Positions 44,350 to 57,474 of a stretch of 64,000 nt of DNA are shown in pieces. The position numbers were made by a program, and so were the translations under genes. Each line of letters starts with the position of its first letter. Positions within the stretch are counted from its first letter, which is position 1. Under the pieces are notes generated by a model, which was not told where the DNA came from, searched no databases, and saw only the letters and a program-made list of their open reading frames with translations. Source of the DNA: Acephala macrosclerotiorum (taxonomy: Eukaryota > Ascomycota > Leotiomycetes > Helotiales > Mollisiaceae); assembly GCA_014904845.1 (NCBI GenBank), contig MU119261.1, positions 8,516 to 72,515 of the forward strand, given 5' to 3'.

Positions 44350-46002
44350 GATGGCAGCGGATCTGTGCTTGCTCGAAATGCGGAAGTGGCCACCAAGAAT
44401 GTAGCCGCTTCCTACCTTCCTCTTCTTTTCCTATTTCCTTCCAAGTTCTCTTTTCCTCCCAAACTCTCCAAAGTCCAACCCGCCAATAACGACCCAATCC
44501 CTCAACTCGGTACTCTCCTTGGCAGAAGTAATGATTGGACGGCCCCCTTCTCGTCGCAGACCTTCAAATCGTGGACCTCGCTCGTTTCAACTCTTTACTC
44601 TCTCGGGGGAAAACGGCGGGGACTCTTGTTTCGATTTCGATCTCGCGTCGCATATAAATCAACTCACAAGAAATGCAAGACAACAACAATGAATGAGAGT
44701 GGGTGGCTGCTGAACAAGCAAATATTCAAGCAGCCAGAAACACAGTAACACACAAAATGAGTGGAATGGATAGAAAGAGCGGCAGAGGTGAAGTTGTGTC
44801 GTCCGAAATGTACGGGGTGGGTAGGCCATAATCTTAGATAGCTCAGGGGTGCAATGGGTTCGCGTGCCCACTAGCCAATCGCCTATCACGAATTCAACCC
44901 TCACTGCTGCCCCTTATTTTTTCGCGATGATCTCGGGGCTGTCTTCACTAATAACTTCATGCACACTCAACGCCTAACTGCACCACATGATTGATATCTA
45001 TAATTCGACCAGATGAACTCATAAACACCAAATCTTGACAACTGGTCAATCAATTGCAACTAGCACCATCCCATCAACTCACTTTCTCGTCCCGTCCTGA
45101 TTGATCACCAACAGTTAGCGTTCCATCAATGTGGACTCTGGTTAGCCCAACTCGCCGCATTTATCCGCGTCCAAATTGGGATATGGGTTGCCCCACCATA
45201 TCAATGCATCAAGGTTATTAGAGGATATAAAAGTATCGGCATATATTGCTTTTGTTGATGTGTCGACGTGTTGAGATATTTTAAGAATCTTGAATGTGCG
45301 GCTATGTTTTAAGAATTAGAAAGAAGGCTGATTGATGGTCAACGGGGAGGAGCTTGCTTGCTGACGAAGATATAAAACTGTCGGCCAATCTATCCTCCTG
45401 GACTTCTATGTACCTGCAGCAAGTCTCCCGGGGTTTGCAAATGTTTGTCCTTTCGTAGCTTGGCGTGCATAAATCAACCTAAGTCATTCTGAAAAAGCTT
45501 GAACTCTTATCACCGGAGTTGGCCCAACTGGGTAATTTATCAACAATACACTCTCCACCACTAAACGACCTCGCTCGGCCCCTCCCCTCACCTGATCCAG
45601 CATGAAATTACCACCAGCGCTTATCAACAGAGTTTCAACGCGTCCATCACTTCGGGGGATCAGCCGCTCCGTTAAATGGCAGAATTAATTCAAGTCACTC
45701 AGTCAATATGTGTGATCACCTTAAAAGATACATCATTTTCATTTGCTCGTGTCTTGCTCGCGCATCGAATTCGCGAGCATTGGTAACTACTTATACAAGT
45801 ACAAACGATACTCAATCAAAGGCTCCCCGTCCGACCAGAGATTGTAGTCTCAGATGCTCTCTGCACTCGAAGAGTACCAATATGATCATGCTGCCTACCC
45901 CTAGCACATACTAATTGAGAAAAGAGAAAAGCAAATTCATGTTCATCCCAACCACCCGGCAGTGTGCATTATCCAGCCCGAACTCCAAAATCAATCTGAT
46001 CC
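44350..46002. other. Intergenic between TBC gene and topoisomerase II
   Basis: About 1.65 kb. It holds the promoter of the TBC gene and the 3' flank of TOP2. No conserved frame, repeat or RNA gene was recognised. Confidence 0.4.
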
Positions 46003-49000
46003 CTATTCACTCTCGTCAAAGTCATCCTCGCTAGCTTCGTCGACCAAAGCAGACTCGTCATTATCATCCACATCCATTTCATCATCATCGTCCGAATCAA
46101 TGTAGATCGGCTTCTTGGGTTTGGCAGCTGCGGCGGCGGCTGCGGCACGCGGAGGTCGACCTCGACCACGAGCGGCTGGCTTTGGTGGTGGTGAGTCCTC
46201 CATGACCACATTCTCGTCCTCTTCCTCGTCATCGCTGAAGACATTCTTCTTGGAAGTAAGCTTCATCTTGTTCTGCTTAGCAGCGTATGCCTTGGCAGCT
46301 GGCGAGAGTCCAACGGGCTTTGCTTCGGCGGCCTTCTTAGGTGCCGGGGCTTTTTTCGGCTTTGGCGCGGGCTTCGCAGCAGGCTTGGGAGGAGCAGCTT
46401 TCACCGGAGCCTTCTTAGTGATCGGGACGAGCTCATCATCATCAGATAGGAAGCTGTCGATGTTCTCTTTCGGCGCAGGAGGAGCTTTGTGAGGGGATGA
46501 GCGAGCCAACATCTCGTAGTTGGTCTCATCATTGTCGTCACTGAGATCAAATGCTCTGCTGGGCTTTGACTTGAGCTTAGGCAGATCAGTGCTAGTCGAG
46601 CGGCCATGACTGCTACCAGGACGAGACATAGCGAAGAGTGAGACACGTCCATTGGCGGCAGTGGTGTCGGCATTGTCACCACCTCCAATACCCTTAACCA
46701 TAGCTCCGACGTCTCCGAGAAGCTTATCATCGTCGCTTTCTGATTCCTCGTCATCGTCTATGACCCACTTCTTGGGAGCTGCTGCTGCTGCGCGTTTTGA
46801 ACGGCCGTTCTGAAGACCTCTCTGCTCGCTAGCTTCACGAGAGGTCGATGACTCCTTGGGGGCGGGATTGGATGCCTTCAGAATGCTGAAGTCATCATCG
46901 TCCAGTCCAGAAGCCTCTTCTTTCGGCTCATCCACGCCGTCTGAACCAAATGCATTTGGTTTAGGCTTGGGCTTGGGCTTATTCTCGAACATGCTTAAGA
47001 AGCGCTGATGTTGCTTTTGCTCGACTTTGACGACGCCTTTGTTGGGGTTGGCCTTCAATGGCTTCGGATTGTACTCGTCGTCCACCTTGGCGGGTCGTCC
47101 TCTGCCACCACCACTCTTACCAGCGCCAATCTTCTTGGATGCGCGACGATTGGTGTTGCGGATTGACTTCTGGTAGTCTTCTTCTTCCTTGAGCTGAAAC
47201 TCCCATTCCGCAACGAAGTCATCGAGGTCTTTGCACCAGAGATCCTTTTCGCTGAGCTTCTCCATCTCGTCGTGCTCCTCCTTCTTACTCACCATCTGAG
47301 CTTTCAATTTATCAACGCGCTCTTGCGTAAGAGACCAGATGGGCAACTATATCATGTTAGTGGTCTGCTCGGCCATATCGTGTTGGGCATTGAACTTACT
47401 CCAAGGAGGTAATCATAGTCTCTAGCACCAGAATCTTCATCGACAGTGACTTCATCCTCGTTCTCCACGACATCATCAGTCTCGCCAGCTCTCTGGACGT
47501 CCTTGACTTTCGGGAAAGGTTCGTAGTCACGCTTGCGCAGCTCAGCGACAAGAATAGGCTTCTTCTTCTTAGAAACCACGAGCTTATTCTCGATGATCTC
47601 CATGACGAATCGAGCTTGGTTCTTGATCTTGCGGTACTCGGTGTTGAGCTTGGCCAACCAGTATGCCTACTAAGAGTCAGTAGGGGGTTCAAAACATGGT
47701 TTAAAGGGACGCACCTTTCGCTTAGTATACATGGCAAGGCGGTAGCCATAGTATTCTTCGAGAATATCTTCAACCTTTTCGTACTTGCGAATCTGACCTC
47801 TGGCATCAAAAGCAACCAAATTGGAGGTGGCGATAGTCTTGTTTAGCTTGAATCGCTCGTGAAGTCCATCGGAAACTGCTCCCTTCATGTGCTTCTCATC
47901 CAGCTGAATCACGAAGTGCACGCTCTTGTGGTCGTTGTACTCCTTGTAGTCCTTGATGAAAGAAGGTGTCTTCTCACCCTTAATGATATCTTCCAGCTTG
48001 GCCTTGAAGTCATCGGTCCACATTCTGATCGGGAGCTCGGTAATTTCAACCTCATTGCCTCCGCAGTCCTTGATCACACCATTGAAGTTGTATCGCATTG
48101 GACCAGCTTCTTCAGGAGTACCCTTCCAGCCTCGGAACCATGGCATCATTGTCTCGAAGGGCTTCTCTTCTCCGCTGCCGTCCAGACGGCCCATACGGCG
48201 CTTGAGGTTGTTGACGACATCGACAGGATGGTAATTTGGAATTGTCGTACTCCAACCCGTGCCGATACCATCGGCACCATTGATGAGAACCATTGGAACG
48301 ACGGGGCAGTACACTGTAGGCTCGATGGATTTGCCGTCATCTACATTGTGTTCATAGATAGGCTCATCCAATTGTGAGAAGACTTTTCTGGCGAAAGGCG
48401 AGAGTCTAGTGAAGATGTAACGAGGACTGGCAGCATCGCTGCCTCCAGCAAGTCTACTACCGAAAGATCCACTGGGCTCCAAACAATTGACGTTGTTAGA
48501 TCCAACAAAGTTCTGAGCAAGACCGATGATAGTCATGTGCATAGAAGCTTCACCGTGATGGTAGGCAGTGTTTTCCGAAACATAACCAGCCAATTCAACA
48601 ACCTTCATGTCTCGTGTCAGGTTGCGCTTGAAACAGGCATACATAACTTTTCTCTGTCCGGGCTTGAATCCATCAATAACGGAAGGAATGGAACGAAGGT
48701 TGTCGGCCATACTGAAAAGAATGAGCTCCTTGTTCACGAAGTTGTCGTACGTTAATGTCTTCGTTGAATGATCCAGGTAGGTTCCGGGAAGGAAATTACC
48801 AAGCCATTGCTTTCGCTGATCGGCCTTCTTCTTAGAGAACGCGAGGTCGATCAGCTCTTCTTCCTCTGGCTTGATAACCTCGAACTCTCTCAGGTGATCA
48901 TCAAGATTACTGAAATAGATCTGTGCATCTTCGGGTAAAGAAGTACCCAGACCCTTGTAGTACTTGTGCTTCCAGCCCTTGTCGTTGGCGTGTTGTTCCT

Positions 49001-51336
49001 TCCATTCCTCGTACTGCGGCATGGTGAAGAAGGATTTGGAGCTGAGGGGCTTCTTTGGATTTGGACCCTTCCAAACTTTGACAATGGGTGTGATGAATTC
49101 TCGGAAGAAGTCAGGCAACTTAAGTAAGCTAGGAAACTGGACTTGAAGGAAGTTGATCAGAAGACCCTTGATGTGACTACCGTCGTGATCTTGATCGGCC
49201 ATGATCATGAGATGTCCATATCGGAGACCTGTCGTGTCCTTGTAGACTTGTTTGTGCTTCAACCCCAGAAATTGTTTGATGTTCTGGATCTCAGCATTCT
49301 TGGAGATCTGATCGATTGTGGCATCTCGGACATTGAGCAATTTTCCTCTCAAAGGGAAGACACCGATGCGGTCAGGATCTAGAATAGCTCGACCGGCGAC
49401 AGCGAGACCTTTGGCAGAGTCTCCTTCCGTCAGAATCAAGGTACATTCGTGGCCACGTCTCGTACCAGCAAGATTAGCGTCGACGAGCTTAGGATTGTTC
49501 ATTCGCGAGCGCTTGTTTCCATCACTCTTCGTCAGCAACTGATCAGCCTTATGCTGAGCAAAGTTCAAGATGTTTTGTACTGCCTCGGTCTTTGAAATCT
49601 TCTTTAGGAATTCCTCGGTGAGTATACATTCGCTACGAAATGCCTTGGGTTTTGTTGTGAGCTGCTCCTTGGTTTGTGATGTAAAGGCAGGATTGACGAT
49701 CAAGCAATTGACGAAGAGGAAGATATGGTTCCGGATCTGGTTGGTTTTGAGTTGAGCTCCTTTGTTGTTCTTCCTCTTGACCACGTCCATCAATTTGTCG
49801 CAAATTTGGTCTGCGATGTAGTTGACGTGCGTGCCACCGGATGTAGTAGCAATGGAATTGACGAAAGAAACCTGCTGGAAAGAGCCGTCGGATACAGCAA
49901 ATCCAACCTCCCACTTCTCGTGTGCCTTCGGATCTTCAACGATGACCGTGGCAGATGGTGCTTCACCGTCTTCTCCAGTACCTCGCTCCTTCTGAATAGC
50001 CTTCGCATACATCTCAATGTACTTCTTAAAGTCCAGCTTAATAGGAACGCCATTGAGGGAAACTTTGACACCTTTTACAGTGCCTGCCATGTCGTACACT
50101 CGGCGCTTGACCATAGCTTCAAAATCATCGTCGATGCCCATCATCTTGAATTTCTTGTAGTCAGGGATAAACGTGACTCTGGTGAAATCAGAGGATTTGC
50201 TCGCTGTAATCTTGGCTTTTCCCATCTTGCTCATGTTTTCTGTCCATGTTTGCTTGTATCTCTTGCCAGTAGTCGAGTCTTGTGTCTCCAACGTAAATTC
50301 AGTACTGAACACATTACAAAGCTTAGCTCCGTAACCGTTTCGGCCACCGGTTGTCTTCGCCTCGTTGTCATCGTAATTGGAACCAGTCAAGAGATGACCG
50401 AAGATCATTTCGGGAATGTAGATTTTCTCTGTCTATACATGGATCAGATCGTGAGTCTTCCATGAGTTAGGGACAAGACTAACCTCGTGAATGCTAATGG
50501 GAATACCAGAACCATCGTTCTCAATACAGATTTCGCCTTTCTCGCGATCGACAAAGACCTTGATGTTCTTCATGGTAGGATCATTTTGCTTATTATCTGC
50601 AGCATTGACCAGAATCTCGTCGAAGATCTTGTATAGACCGGGAACAAATGTCACGTCCCGAAACTCCATTTGCGATGTCTCTGAGTTGAAAACCCACATC
50701 TTTTCCTTGGTTCGCTCCACGGAGCCGATATATGTATCCGGACGCTTGAGGATATGTTCAAGTTGAGTAAGCTTCTGGTATCGTTCTGTTACAGTCTTCT
50801 TCTTTATGGGCTTCATCGGAGGAACGTCGTCGTCCTCGTCGAAGTTCATACTCTCATTGGCAATATCCTGCAGGGGTTTTCCACTGCTCTTGTTGGCTGC
50901 AGGCGCCTTCTTCTGCTTTTTCGCACTTGGAGGGGTATTCGAAAGTAGGGAGGCATCTTGCAGGGAGTCAATATCTGAGGGCTGATCTTCATCGTCGCTA
51001 TCAGGCTTGGGTCGCTTCTTCGGAGCCGCCTTTGTGGCTTTAAGAGTTGTCTGAACCATCTTCTTGGGCACAGCTTTGGCTTTTGGCACCTTCGGTTCCT
51101 TTGGCGCCTTAGGAGCGGCTGCTTTCTTTGGTCCGGGCTTTGCTTTGGGCTTCTGAAGTAGTAAAATGTTAATCTCAAGTCAATTGGATATTTCGCGCTC
51201 GCAGAATCGTCGATTGACATCGCGATTCAAGAGCAGATCTGCTGGGAGAATAACGTACAGAAGCTGCGGCAGGAGAGAACACGTCAGAGTCGCTCTTGTC
51301 GTCAAAGACCGAGTCCTCCATCAATGAATCGTCCAT
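46003..51336 (-). CDS. top2: DNA topoisomerase II (type IIA)
   Basis: Essential nuclear ATP-dependent enzyme that passes one DNA duplex through another, relaxing and decatenating chromosomes. Five exons (51336-51259, 51152-50484, 50432-47715, 47666-47400, 47346-46003) join in phase to 1691 aa. A Lys/Pro-rich N-terminal tail leads into the GHKL ATPase, with IENDGSGIPI and the nucleotide-binding loop TGGRNGYGAKLCNV. TOPRIM carries LTEGDSAKGLAVAG and DQDHDGSHIKGLL. The winged-helix active-site tyrosine sits in SDAASPRYIFTRLSPF. The C-gate coiled coil follows, up to LPIWSLTQERVDKL across the last intron. The last 430 residues are alternating acidic and basic low complexity (SDDDE runs, Ala/Lys/Pro repeats) as expected for the regulatory tail. 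Start ATG gives MDDSLMEDSVFDD. Confidence 0.98.
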
Positions 51337-54002
51337 CTTTGCTTATGTTGACGCGTAGAAATTGACAGTTTAAGGAGAGAAAACGTGACAGGTTAGTAAT
51401 ACCCGAGGTCTTCAATACTCAAGAGATCATAGGGAGCGAGCATGAGGTTTGGGTGTGTAGATCGACCGTGTTGTTGGGAGGTGTTGTGGTCGGAGGAGTT
51501 GTGCGACGAGAAGCCCTCGACCAGTGGTGTTTGTTTACAGGGAGGCGCGTTGCTAAAATGCTAGTCTCGATTTGGCGAATAAGCGCCTTTTTCTGCCTCT
51601 CCTGTCTACCTCAGGCATTAAGGCACCCCTTCACCTTCAAATTGCCTCTGATCCTCAAATTCAGATGTTGCACAGCATCCCCGCGAACATGGCCCTAACA
51701 TGCCATACGATATACGCTCGCCTCGCCGTTGAGATGTAACGATCCAAGCACATTGTTTTCGCCCTCCCAATATTTCCGATGATGGCTATGCATTGGCCCG
51801 CACCCGATACTTCCGTACCGTCCGTCAACCGTCGTCTACCATACCCAAATCTGGTTTTCTCCATCTCTTTTCTCCACGCGTTCGAGGGAATCTGAAACTG
51901 AACAGCAGTTAGAGAAACATGCTGGCGCTAAACAGCCGCTGTTGCTCCTTCTTGTGCAACTTCTCGCCTTTCAAGGTGGGAGCATAGCTACACCACAACA
52001 ATAACCTCCTGTCGGATGATGATACTCTTCTACAGCCATCCCCAAACTCCCCACGAACTCCTCGTATTCGACCATCCGTGCCTTTGAAGGCCACAGTTGG
52101 TCATGATGTACAGATGTCACCAAACGTCCTCACGACAATCCAACACCACGTTTTACCAGTAAGTTCCCCCTGAGCGAGGCCTTTCTTCGAGTCTGCTACG
52201 AGCATTCGCTTATTTTATGCATACTGTTGTGTATCCAACATGCTTAAGCCAATGGTGTGGCTTATGGGGCCTTTCATTCTGCTGCGTTTGTCGAGGTGCA
52301 GTGCGGATAACGTGGTTGGCTTCAAAAACATGAGTCGCCGCATGGAGTCAACGGGAAAGCGCAGTTTGGGCTGATTTGTGTTGCACGCACAGACTCATTC
52401 TTCAGACTATGACTCGAGCTTTCTGACGAGCCATGCTGTAGCTTGTGCTCGATGAGAGGAATCGAAAAGGGGAATTCTCGTGGGGGGTTTCTCATCTCTC
52501 CCCTTTATCTCGATCTCCTCCTTACATTTCATTGATCTTCATCTCGACTAGGTTAATGAGGCTTGTAAAGAGATCCAGCACAGGTCACAGGCTACGTCTC
52601 TATGCTGCCTTGTCTCAGGCACATGCTACCTAGGCCGCTTGAAAGCCAGCCTCCAACCATATTTTCCGTCCTTCGCTTGCTTGCATGAGTCCCGTGTATT
52701 TACCATGATTTTCAAGTGACATCTGCAGCTCCGCATTAGTTGCGGGCAGGGAAGATTCGCAGCTATTTCTCGAAGGGCCCAAGAAGCTCTTTGAGGAGCA
52801 AGAGGAGAAATATGTGATAGCACGGAAAGGGGCAACAGGCTTGGTGACAGGGGTTCTGGATCTTTCAACTCTCTCCAACCCTGCCCGAGACAGAGATTTT
52901 GGTTGTGCTAGGAGCAACATCCGATCCTTTGACTAAGTGCTTGAGTATGAGATGATGGTTTGGAGAATTGCTATCCACGTGCATCGAGTCAAGCAAGCTG
53001 TCTCTGATGTAGCGCGCTAATTGCTACGATTTCTTTGTCTGTCTTCACAAAAATGGCAGTCCACCGTGGTAGCTCATGCACAACTTCTGCAGCCTCCCGG
53101 CCCAGGACTTTTCGCCAACATGGAGGCCCAGCATCTTCCTCCCCACTTTCAAACAAGCTCTGTTCCCGATCGGGCTGTAGCACGAAAGTTGTTGGCGACA
53201 AACTGCTAATATGAGCTTGGAATGGCACACATTACTGTCACGCTGCCGGATGCTAGTTGCTATCTCTCCCTATTCGGCAATTCCGCCGTTTTGTGCTTCT
53301 AGTGAAACATCATTCCCTCGATCTTGCTCTAAAACGTATATGCATATTGCTCGGTAGGCCTGCTGGCTCCATGGCGACGGGCACGGGAGCGGAGAACCTC
53401 TACAGAAGCTTTTCAAAAGTCGTTTGAATCGCTATTTCATCATCTCGGGACTTGTCCTTTCAAAGCATCGACACCGCAAAGAAAGAAAGTCATAAGGATA
53501 CATCCTTCTCTCAAAGGTTGCCGGGGCGTCAAGGACTCAAAACATTTCCCCTAAACGCTACGACTGCATCGTGTGGGTTTTCACCCTCGACCTCACGAAT
53601 GAGCGGTGGAGACATGCAAACGGACTATCAATCTACCCCAGGTTGGTTCCTAGACATCGGCAACAAAGAGAACTTCCATACCGAACATCCTGACAGTGGT
53701 TGAATACGCGACTAGCATACCTTGGACTGCAGGAACCTGCACCGCTAGCAGAGGTCGAAGAAGCGCTGAAGCTCAAGCTCGTTATCTGGCATTCTCTCAT
53801 AAAGACCCACGAACGGACTTTTCCTGGATCTCTGTTTGCCATCTCCAATTCAGTGGTTCTCTGAACTGCTGTACCAGTGCATTTGCGGCCTGGACTAGCT
53901 GCTTTACATCCACGAAGATTTATTCGTCATCGAAGCAACGATTTTCTACCTTGCAGAATCAGAGGCCCAACCACACCCAACGAACATTCAACTCTCACCG
54001 CT
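51337..54002. promoter_or_regulatory. Long divergent intergenic region upstream of TOP2 and the APSES regulator
   Basis: About 2.7 kb with no convincing gene. Frames of 60-140 codons on both strands lack domains. It probably combines the TOP2 promoter with a long upstream region and leader for the regulator starting at 54003. Long upstream regions are common for APSES-type developmental regulators. Functional sites were not identified. Confidence 0.45.
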
Positions 54003-55668
54003 ATGCTTTCCGTAGCATCACTCCTCAACCCTGTCAAGCCAGAACCACGAGGCACCCGACTGCCATCAAGTCCCTCATCGTCGCTGTACAATTCTTCTTC
54101 AACTCATGGTAGTCCTCAGCTATCAACTCAGTCTTCATTCAAGAAGCAGAAGATGACTAAGGACGGTGCCATTTTTGCCAAGGGTAAGATCAAGGGAGAG
54201 GTCAATTTCCCTCCGTTTGAACGATTGGACGAGGAAACAATGCATGAAGTTCAAAAGTTCCAAGTCTATCCACTTGGCAAGATACAAGACTACTCTCGAC
54301 ACATTCCTTATAACAGCGAGAAGAAAAGCTTTCTTGAGAAGACTGGTCGCGAAAGTTTCGAAGGTAAGAAGATAAGCTGACTGGTTGTCCTGTGACCCTT
54401 GCTGACTTTCCGATCACAGTCTTCCAGTACATTTTCAAGGTCCCTGGAGACGAGAAGGAGTACACTGTGATGTGGGATTACAATATTGGACTCGTTCGCA
54501 TCACTCCATTCTTCAAGTGCTGCAAGTATTCGAAGGTCGGCATTCTTCTGGAAGCCTTCTAAAGCTTCTGTTTGTCTCTAACTGACTTCGCCCAGACCAC
54601 GCCTGCTAAAATGCTCAACATGAACCCTGGCTTGAAAGAAATCACCCACAGCATCACCGGCGGCGCTCTCGCAGCTCAAGGCAAGTCATCACAACCTCTA
54701 GGAATCCTACTCTATGCAAATGCCTCTAACAACCACCAGGATACTGGATGCCCTACGCCTGCGCCCTCGCAGTCTGCACAACCTTCTGCTCTCATATCTC
54801 CCCCGCTCTAATCCCCATCTTCGGTCCAACCTTCCCCTCCCAATGCGTTCCCCCCGAAGCCCCCGAACACAGCCGTATGATCATCGACCCCTCCATCGTC
54901 ATCTCCGCCACAGCAGAAGCAGAAGCCTACCGCCTCCAATACAGCACCTTCACCCACAAAGCCTTATCAGCTCGCGACAGCTATTCACCTCAAATTCAAC
55001 ACCCTATTCGGTCAGTTGGAGAACGAAATCCTCTGCCAAATATGCGCACGACGCCTCCAAGCCTCGCGAACAGACAATTGAGACTAAAGAGAGCGTTTAG
55101 AGGCGAGGGGATTTATGGATTGAACACGGATACAGATCTCGATACGAATGGGAGTGAGACTTCCGGTGGAGAATATTTCTGTTCGCCTGTTACACCGGCT
55201 TCAACAAATAGTTTATCACAAGTTCTACCCCAAGTCTGGCAAGGACACAACACGCTCTCCCATTCCGCGAACTCGTCTCTCAACATCTCGCCTCAATTCA
55301 AAGGTCCAAATCCGATTCTCAGCGCGATCCCAAGATCGACGGGCTTGAATGAGATGCATATGGGTAGTTCCTCTGGCTGGCGCGGAGTTGTGAAGAGGAG
55401 GAATGAAGAGGTTGATAATGATGAATACGATGGTGGAGAGAGTGCTACGAGCGTTACGGATGATAAGGGAAGTGTAGGGGATGAGAAGGGTAGTGATAGG
55501 GAGATGGAGGATGTTGGTAGTAATGGTGTTGGAGGGGCGGAGAAGAAAGCTGCTTGGCTTTTGATGAAGCTTAGTGTTAAGGATGGAGAGTGTGGTGTTG
55601 AAGCTGGGAAGGAGAAGGATAGCGATGAGGGTCCGAGAATCAAGAGAAGGAGAGCTACATCCATGTGA
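54003..55668 (+). CDS. APSES/KilA-N type transcription factor, Xbp1/Bqt4-like
   Basis: Probable nuclear DNA-binding protein of the APSES group, close to filamentous-fungal Xbp1-like factors. Bqt4, a nuclear-envelope protein, has a related fold. Four exons (54003-54363, 54420-54535, 54596-54680, 54740-55668) sum to 496 aa in phase. The third intron has a GC donor (GCAAGT) and an AG acceptor. Start [17 protein letters not shown] is characteristic. The domain runs from [19 protein letters not shown] and [19 protein letters not shown] through [20 protein letters not shown] and [20 protein letters not shown]. It ends with [20 protein letters not shown] and [13 protein letters not shown]. The remainder is disordered, acidic, and ends in KRRRATSM, a likely nuclear localisation signal. 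No membrane anchor is seen, favouring transcription factor over Bqt4. Confidence 0.87.
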
Positions 55669-56190
55669 GTGGGAGAAAGGAGATAGGCGTTCTAGCATAT
55701 TGAATTAGGAAAGGAGTTCATAGGTAAGTGGAAGACGGGTGTTCAGGCTGACGACTGTTCACGAGGAAAATAATCTGTATGGAGGTGCTTTGTTTTTGTT
55801 TATGTTCGATGCTAGATGCATTCATGTCCATAAACAATATGGCACCTGTAACCATAGGACCATAATATCGATGATTTCTGACAATTCGGAGTTGATTCCA
55901 ATTTAAGCCTTAAACTCAATTGTTGTATTGGACTCGCTTCCGTGCCCAACACGCGATGACGGCACTGCTCACGGCTGTCACCTATTCGCAACGTGCTGCC
56001 AACGTTACGCATTGTTGCTCAAGGCCTCGGAATGACCGGTTATTGGTGATACTCCTCCAATGTCGCTTGTGTGGACTGAGTACGGAACGTCTTCCGAGCC
56101 CGTCAGTCTCCAGGAAACGAACGACTGGTCCCTTCTCGCGAAAGCTAACCGGCCCTTATTCAGATCCCGAAAGTTCCTAACCTATCGTTT
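55669..56190. other. Intergenic, nothing recognised
   Basis: Convergent 3' flanks of the APSES regulator and CNS1. No conserved frame, repeat or RNA gene recognised. Confidence 0.4.
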
Positions 56191-57474
56191 TCAAGAACCA
56201 GATTTCTCCACAGCCTTCTTCCTCTTAAACTCCTGCACCCAAGCCTCCGAACCCGCTTTAGGTACCACAAAGATCTTCACCACCTCATCCACAACCTCCA
56301 CATTGCCCGACGTGAGAACCTTCAACAAGCTCACCTTCCTCCCGACCTTGATCAGACCCCCGGTAACCGTTTCCATGTAACACTCCACCCCACTAACGGT
56401 ATAAGCTCCGATGCTGTCCCAAGGCAACGGCAGAATGTAACTCAGATGCTCGCCCACGGATTGGGTTTCGTTAAACGACTTGATGAAATCGCTTTCCAAA
56501 TGCAGCGGATACAACAGCACGGCCGGAAAGGAGACGCTGGACTGTGGATCTATCGGATCAGGGACGAGCTCGATGTTCGCATCCTCCATTTCGGGTGGTT
56601 GACTCGTCTTCCTCGTCTTGATGCCCCTTGCCTTCAGTGCAGCGCGCAACGTAACCTCCTCCAATCTCCTCCTATTCTCCCTCTCGAGTTCTGTCTTCCT
56701 CCTTTTTTCAACTTGCTCGTTCTTCTTGATGATTTCTTTCGCGACACCTTGCAGTGCCTTATTCTCAGGATCCACAGCTAGACCCCTTGCACAAGAATCG
56801 TCCGCCTCAAGGATCTTATCTAGTTTCAAAAGTGCCTTCGCACTCCTGTAATACGCTTTCACGTTCTTGGGATTAATCCTCAAAGCACTCCCACAATCTT
56901 GCACACAACTCCTATAATTCCCTAACTCCAAATGACACGCCGCCCGATTAACCAAACAAGCCTCCAAAACACCCACCTCCCTTTTCACCTCCTCCTTATC
57001 CACCCCTTCCCCTTCCCCGTTCCCCTCCCCCTTCTGCCTCTTCCTAACCTCTAACAACAAAACCTGTATCCCCTTCGCATAAAACTCCTTGGCATCTCCC
57101 CACCTCTTCTCCCTAAAACTCTCATTTCCCCTCTCCTTGAACCCACTCGCGACTTCCAACGGGGTTCCTTCGTAAGCCAGAGCTTTTAGGGCTTCGAGAT
57201 CATCATTTTCTTCTAGATTCGTCATGAATAGAGGGGATTTGTTTAGATCTGCTAATATCTCGTCTGCGGTCATGCTTCGCATCGCTGCCATTCCGGGAGG
57301 GAGAGAGGCGCCTGGAGTGCCATCTGGGTTCGTGGTGGGAGAGGAGGACGAGAATGCGTTCATGGCTTGGGTGAGGAGGTCTGCGGGAGGCGGGATGGAG
57401 GCTTGGGACGCATTTTGTGAGGGAGAAGAGACCTTGAGGTCTGCGACGTCGTCTGAGAGCTCTTCAATCTTCAT
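56191..57474 (-). CDS. cns1: Hsp70/Hsp90 co-chaperone CNS1 / TTC4 homologue
   Basis: Cytosolic TPR co-chaperone linking Hsp70 and Hsp90, essential in yeast and implicated in eEF2 folding. Single exon, 427 aa, from the ATG at 57474. The N-terminal acidic and Ser/Pro-rich part includes MTADEILADLNKSPLFMTNL. Three TPR units follow: FKERGNESFREKRWGDAKEF, then CLVNRAACHLELGNYRSCVQ and AYYRSAKALLKLDKILEADD. A long charged helix (IIKKNEQVEKRRKTELEREN) and the conserved Cns1/TTC4 C-terminal wheel domain complete it (FPAVLLYPLHLESDFIKSFN, HLSYILPLPWD). A Gly/Glu insert (KGEGNGEGEGVDKEE) splits TPR1 from TPR2. It diverges from a glutathione transferase gene across 527 bp. Confidence 0.93.
   Translation of the reverse strand: MKIEELSDDVADLKVSSPSQNASQASIPPPADLLTQAMNAFSSSSPTTNPDGTPGASLPPGMAAMRSMTADEILADLNKSPLFMTNLEENDDLEALKALAYEGTPLEVASGFKERGNESFREKRWGDAKEFYAKGIQVLLLEVRKRQKGEGNGEGEGVDKEEVKREVGVLEACLVNRAACHLELGNYRSCVQDCGSALRINPKNVKAYYRSAKALLKLDKILEADDSCARGLAVDPENKALQGVAKEIIKKNEQVEKRRKTELERENRRRLEEVTLRAALKARGIKTRKTSQPPEMEDANIELVPDPIDPQSSVSFPAVLLYPLHLESDFIKSFNETQSVGEHLSYILPLPWDSIGAYTVSGVECYMETVTGGLIKVGRKVSLLKVLTSGNVEVVDEVVKIFVVPKAGSEAWVQEFKRKKAVEKSGS

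Noticed and set aside
49725..50465. 246-codon plus-strand frame
   Set aside because: Antisense shadow of the topoisomerase II coding sequence.
52626..52920. Overlapping 80- and 96-codon minus-strand frames
   Set aside because: Two registers of the same sequence with Ser/Pro bias. No support for a gene.
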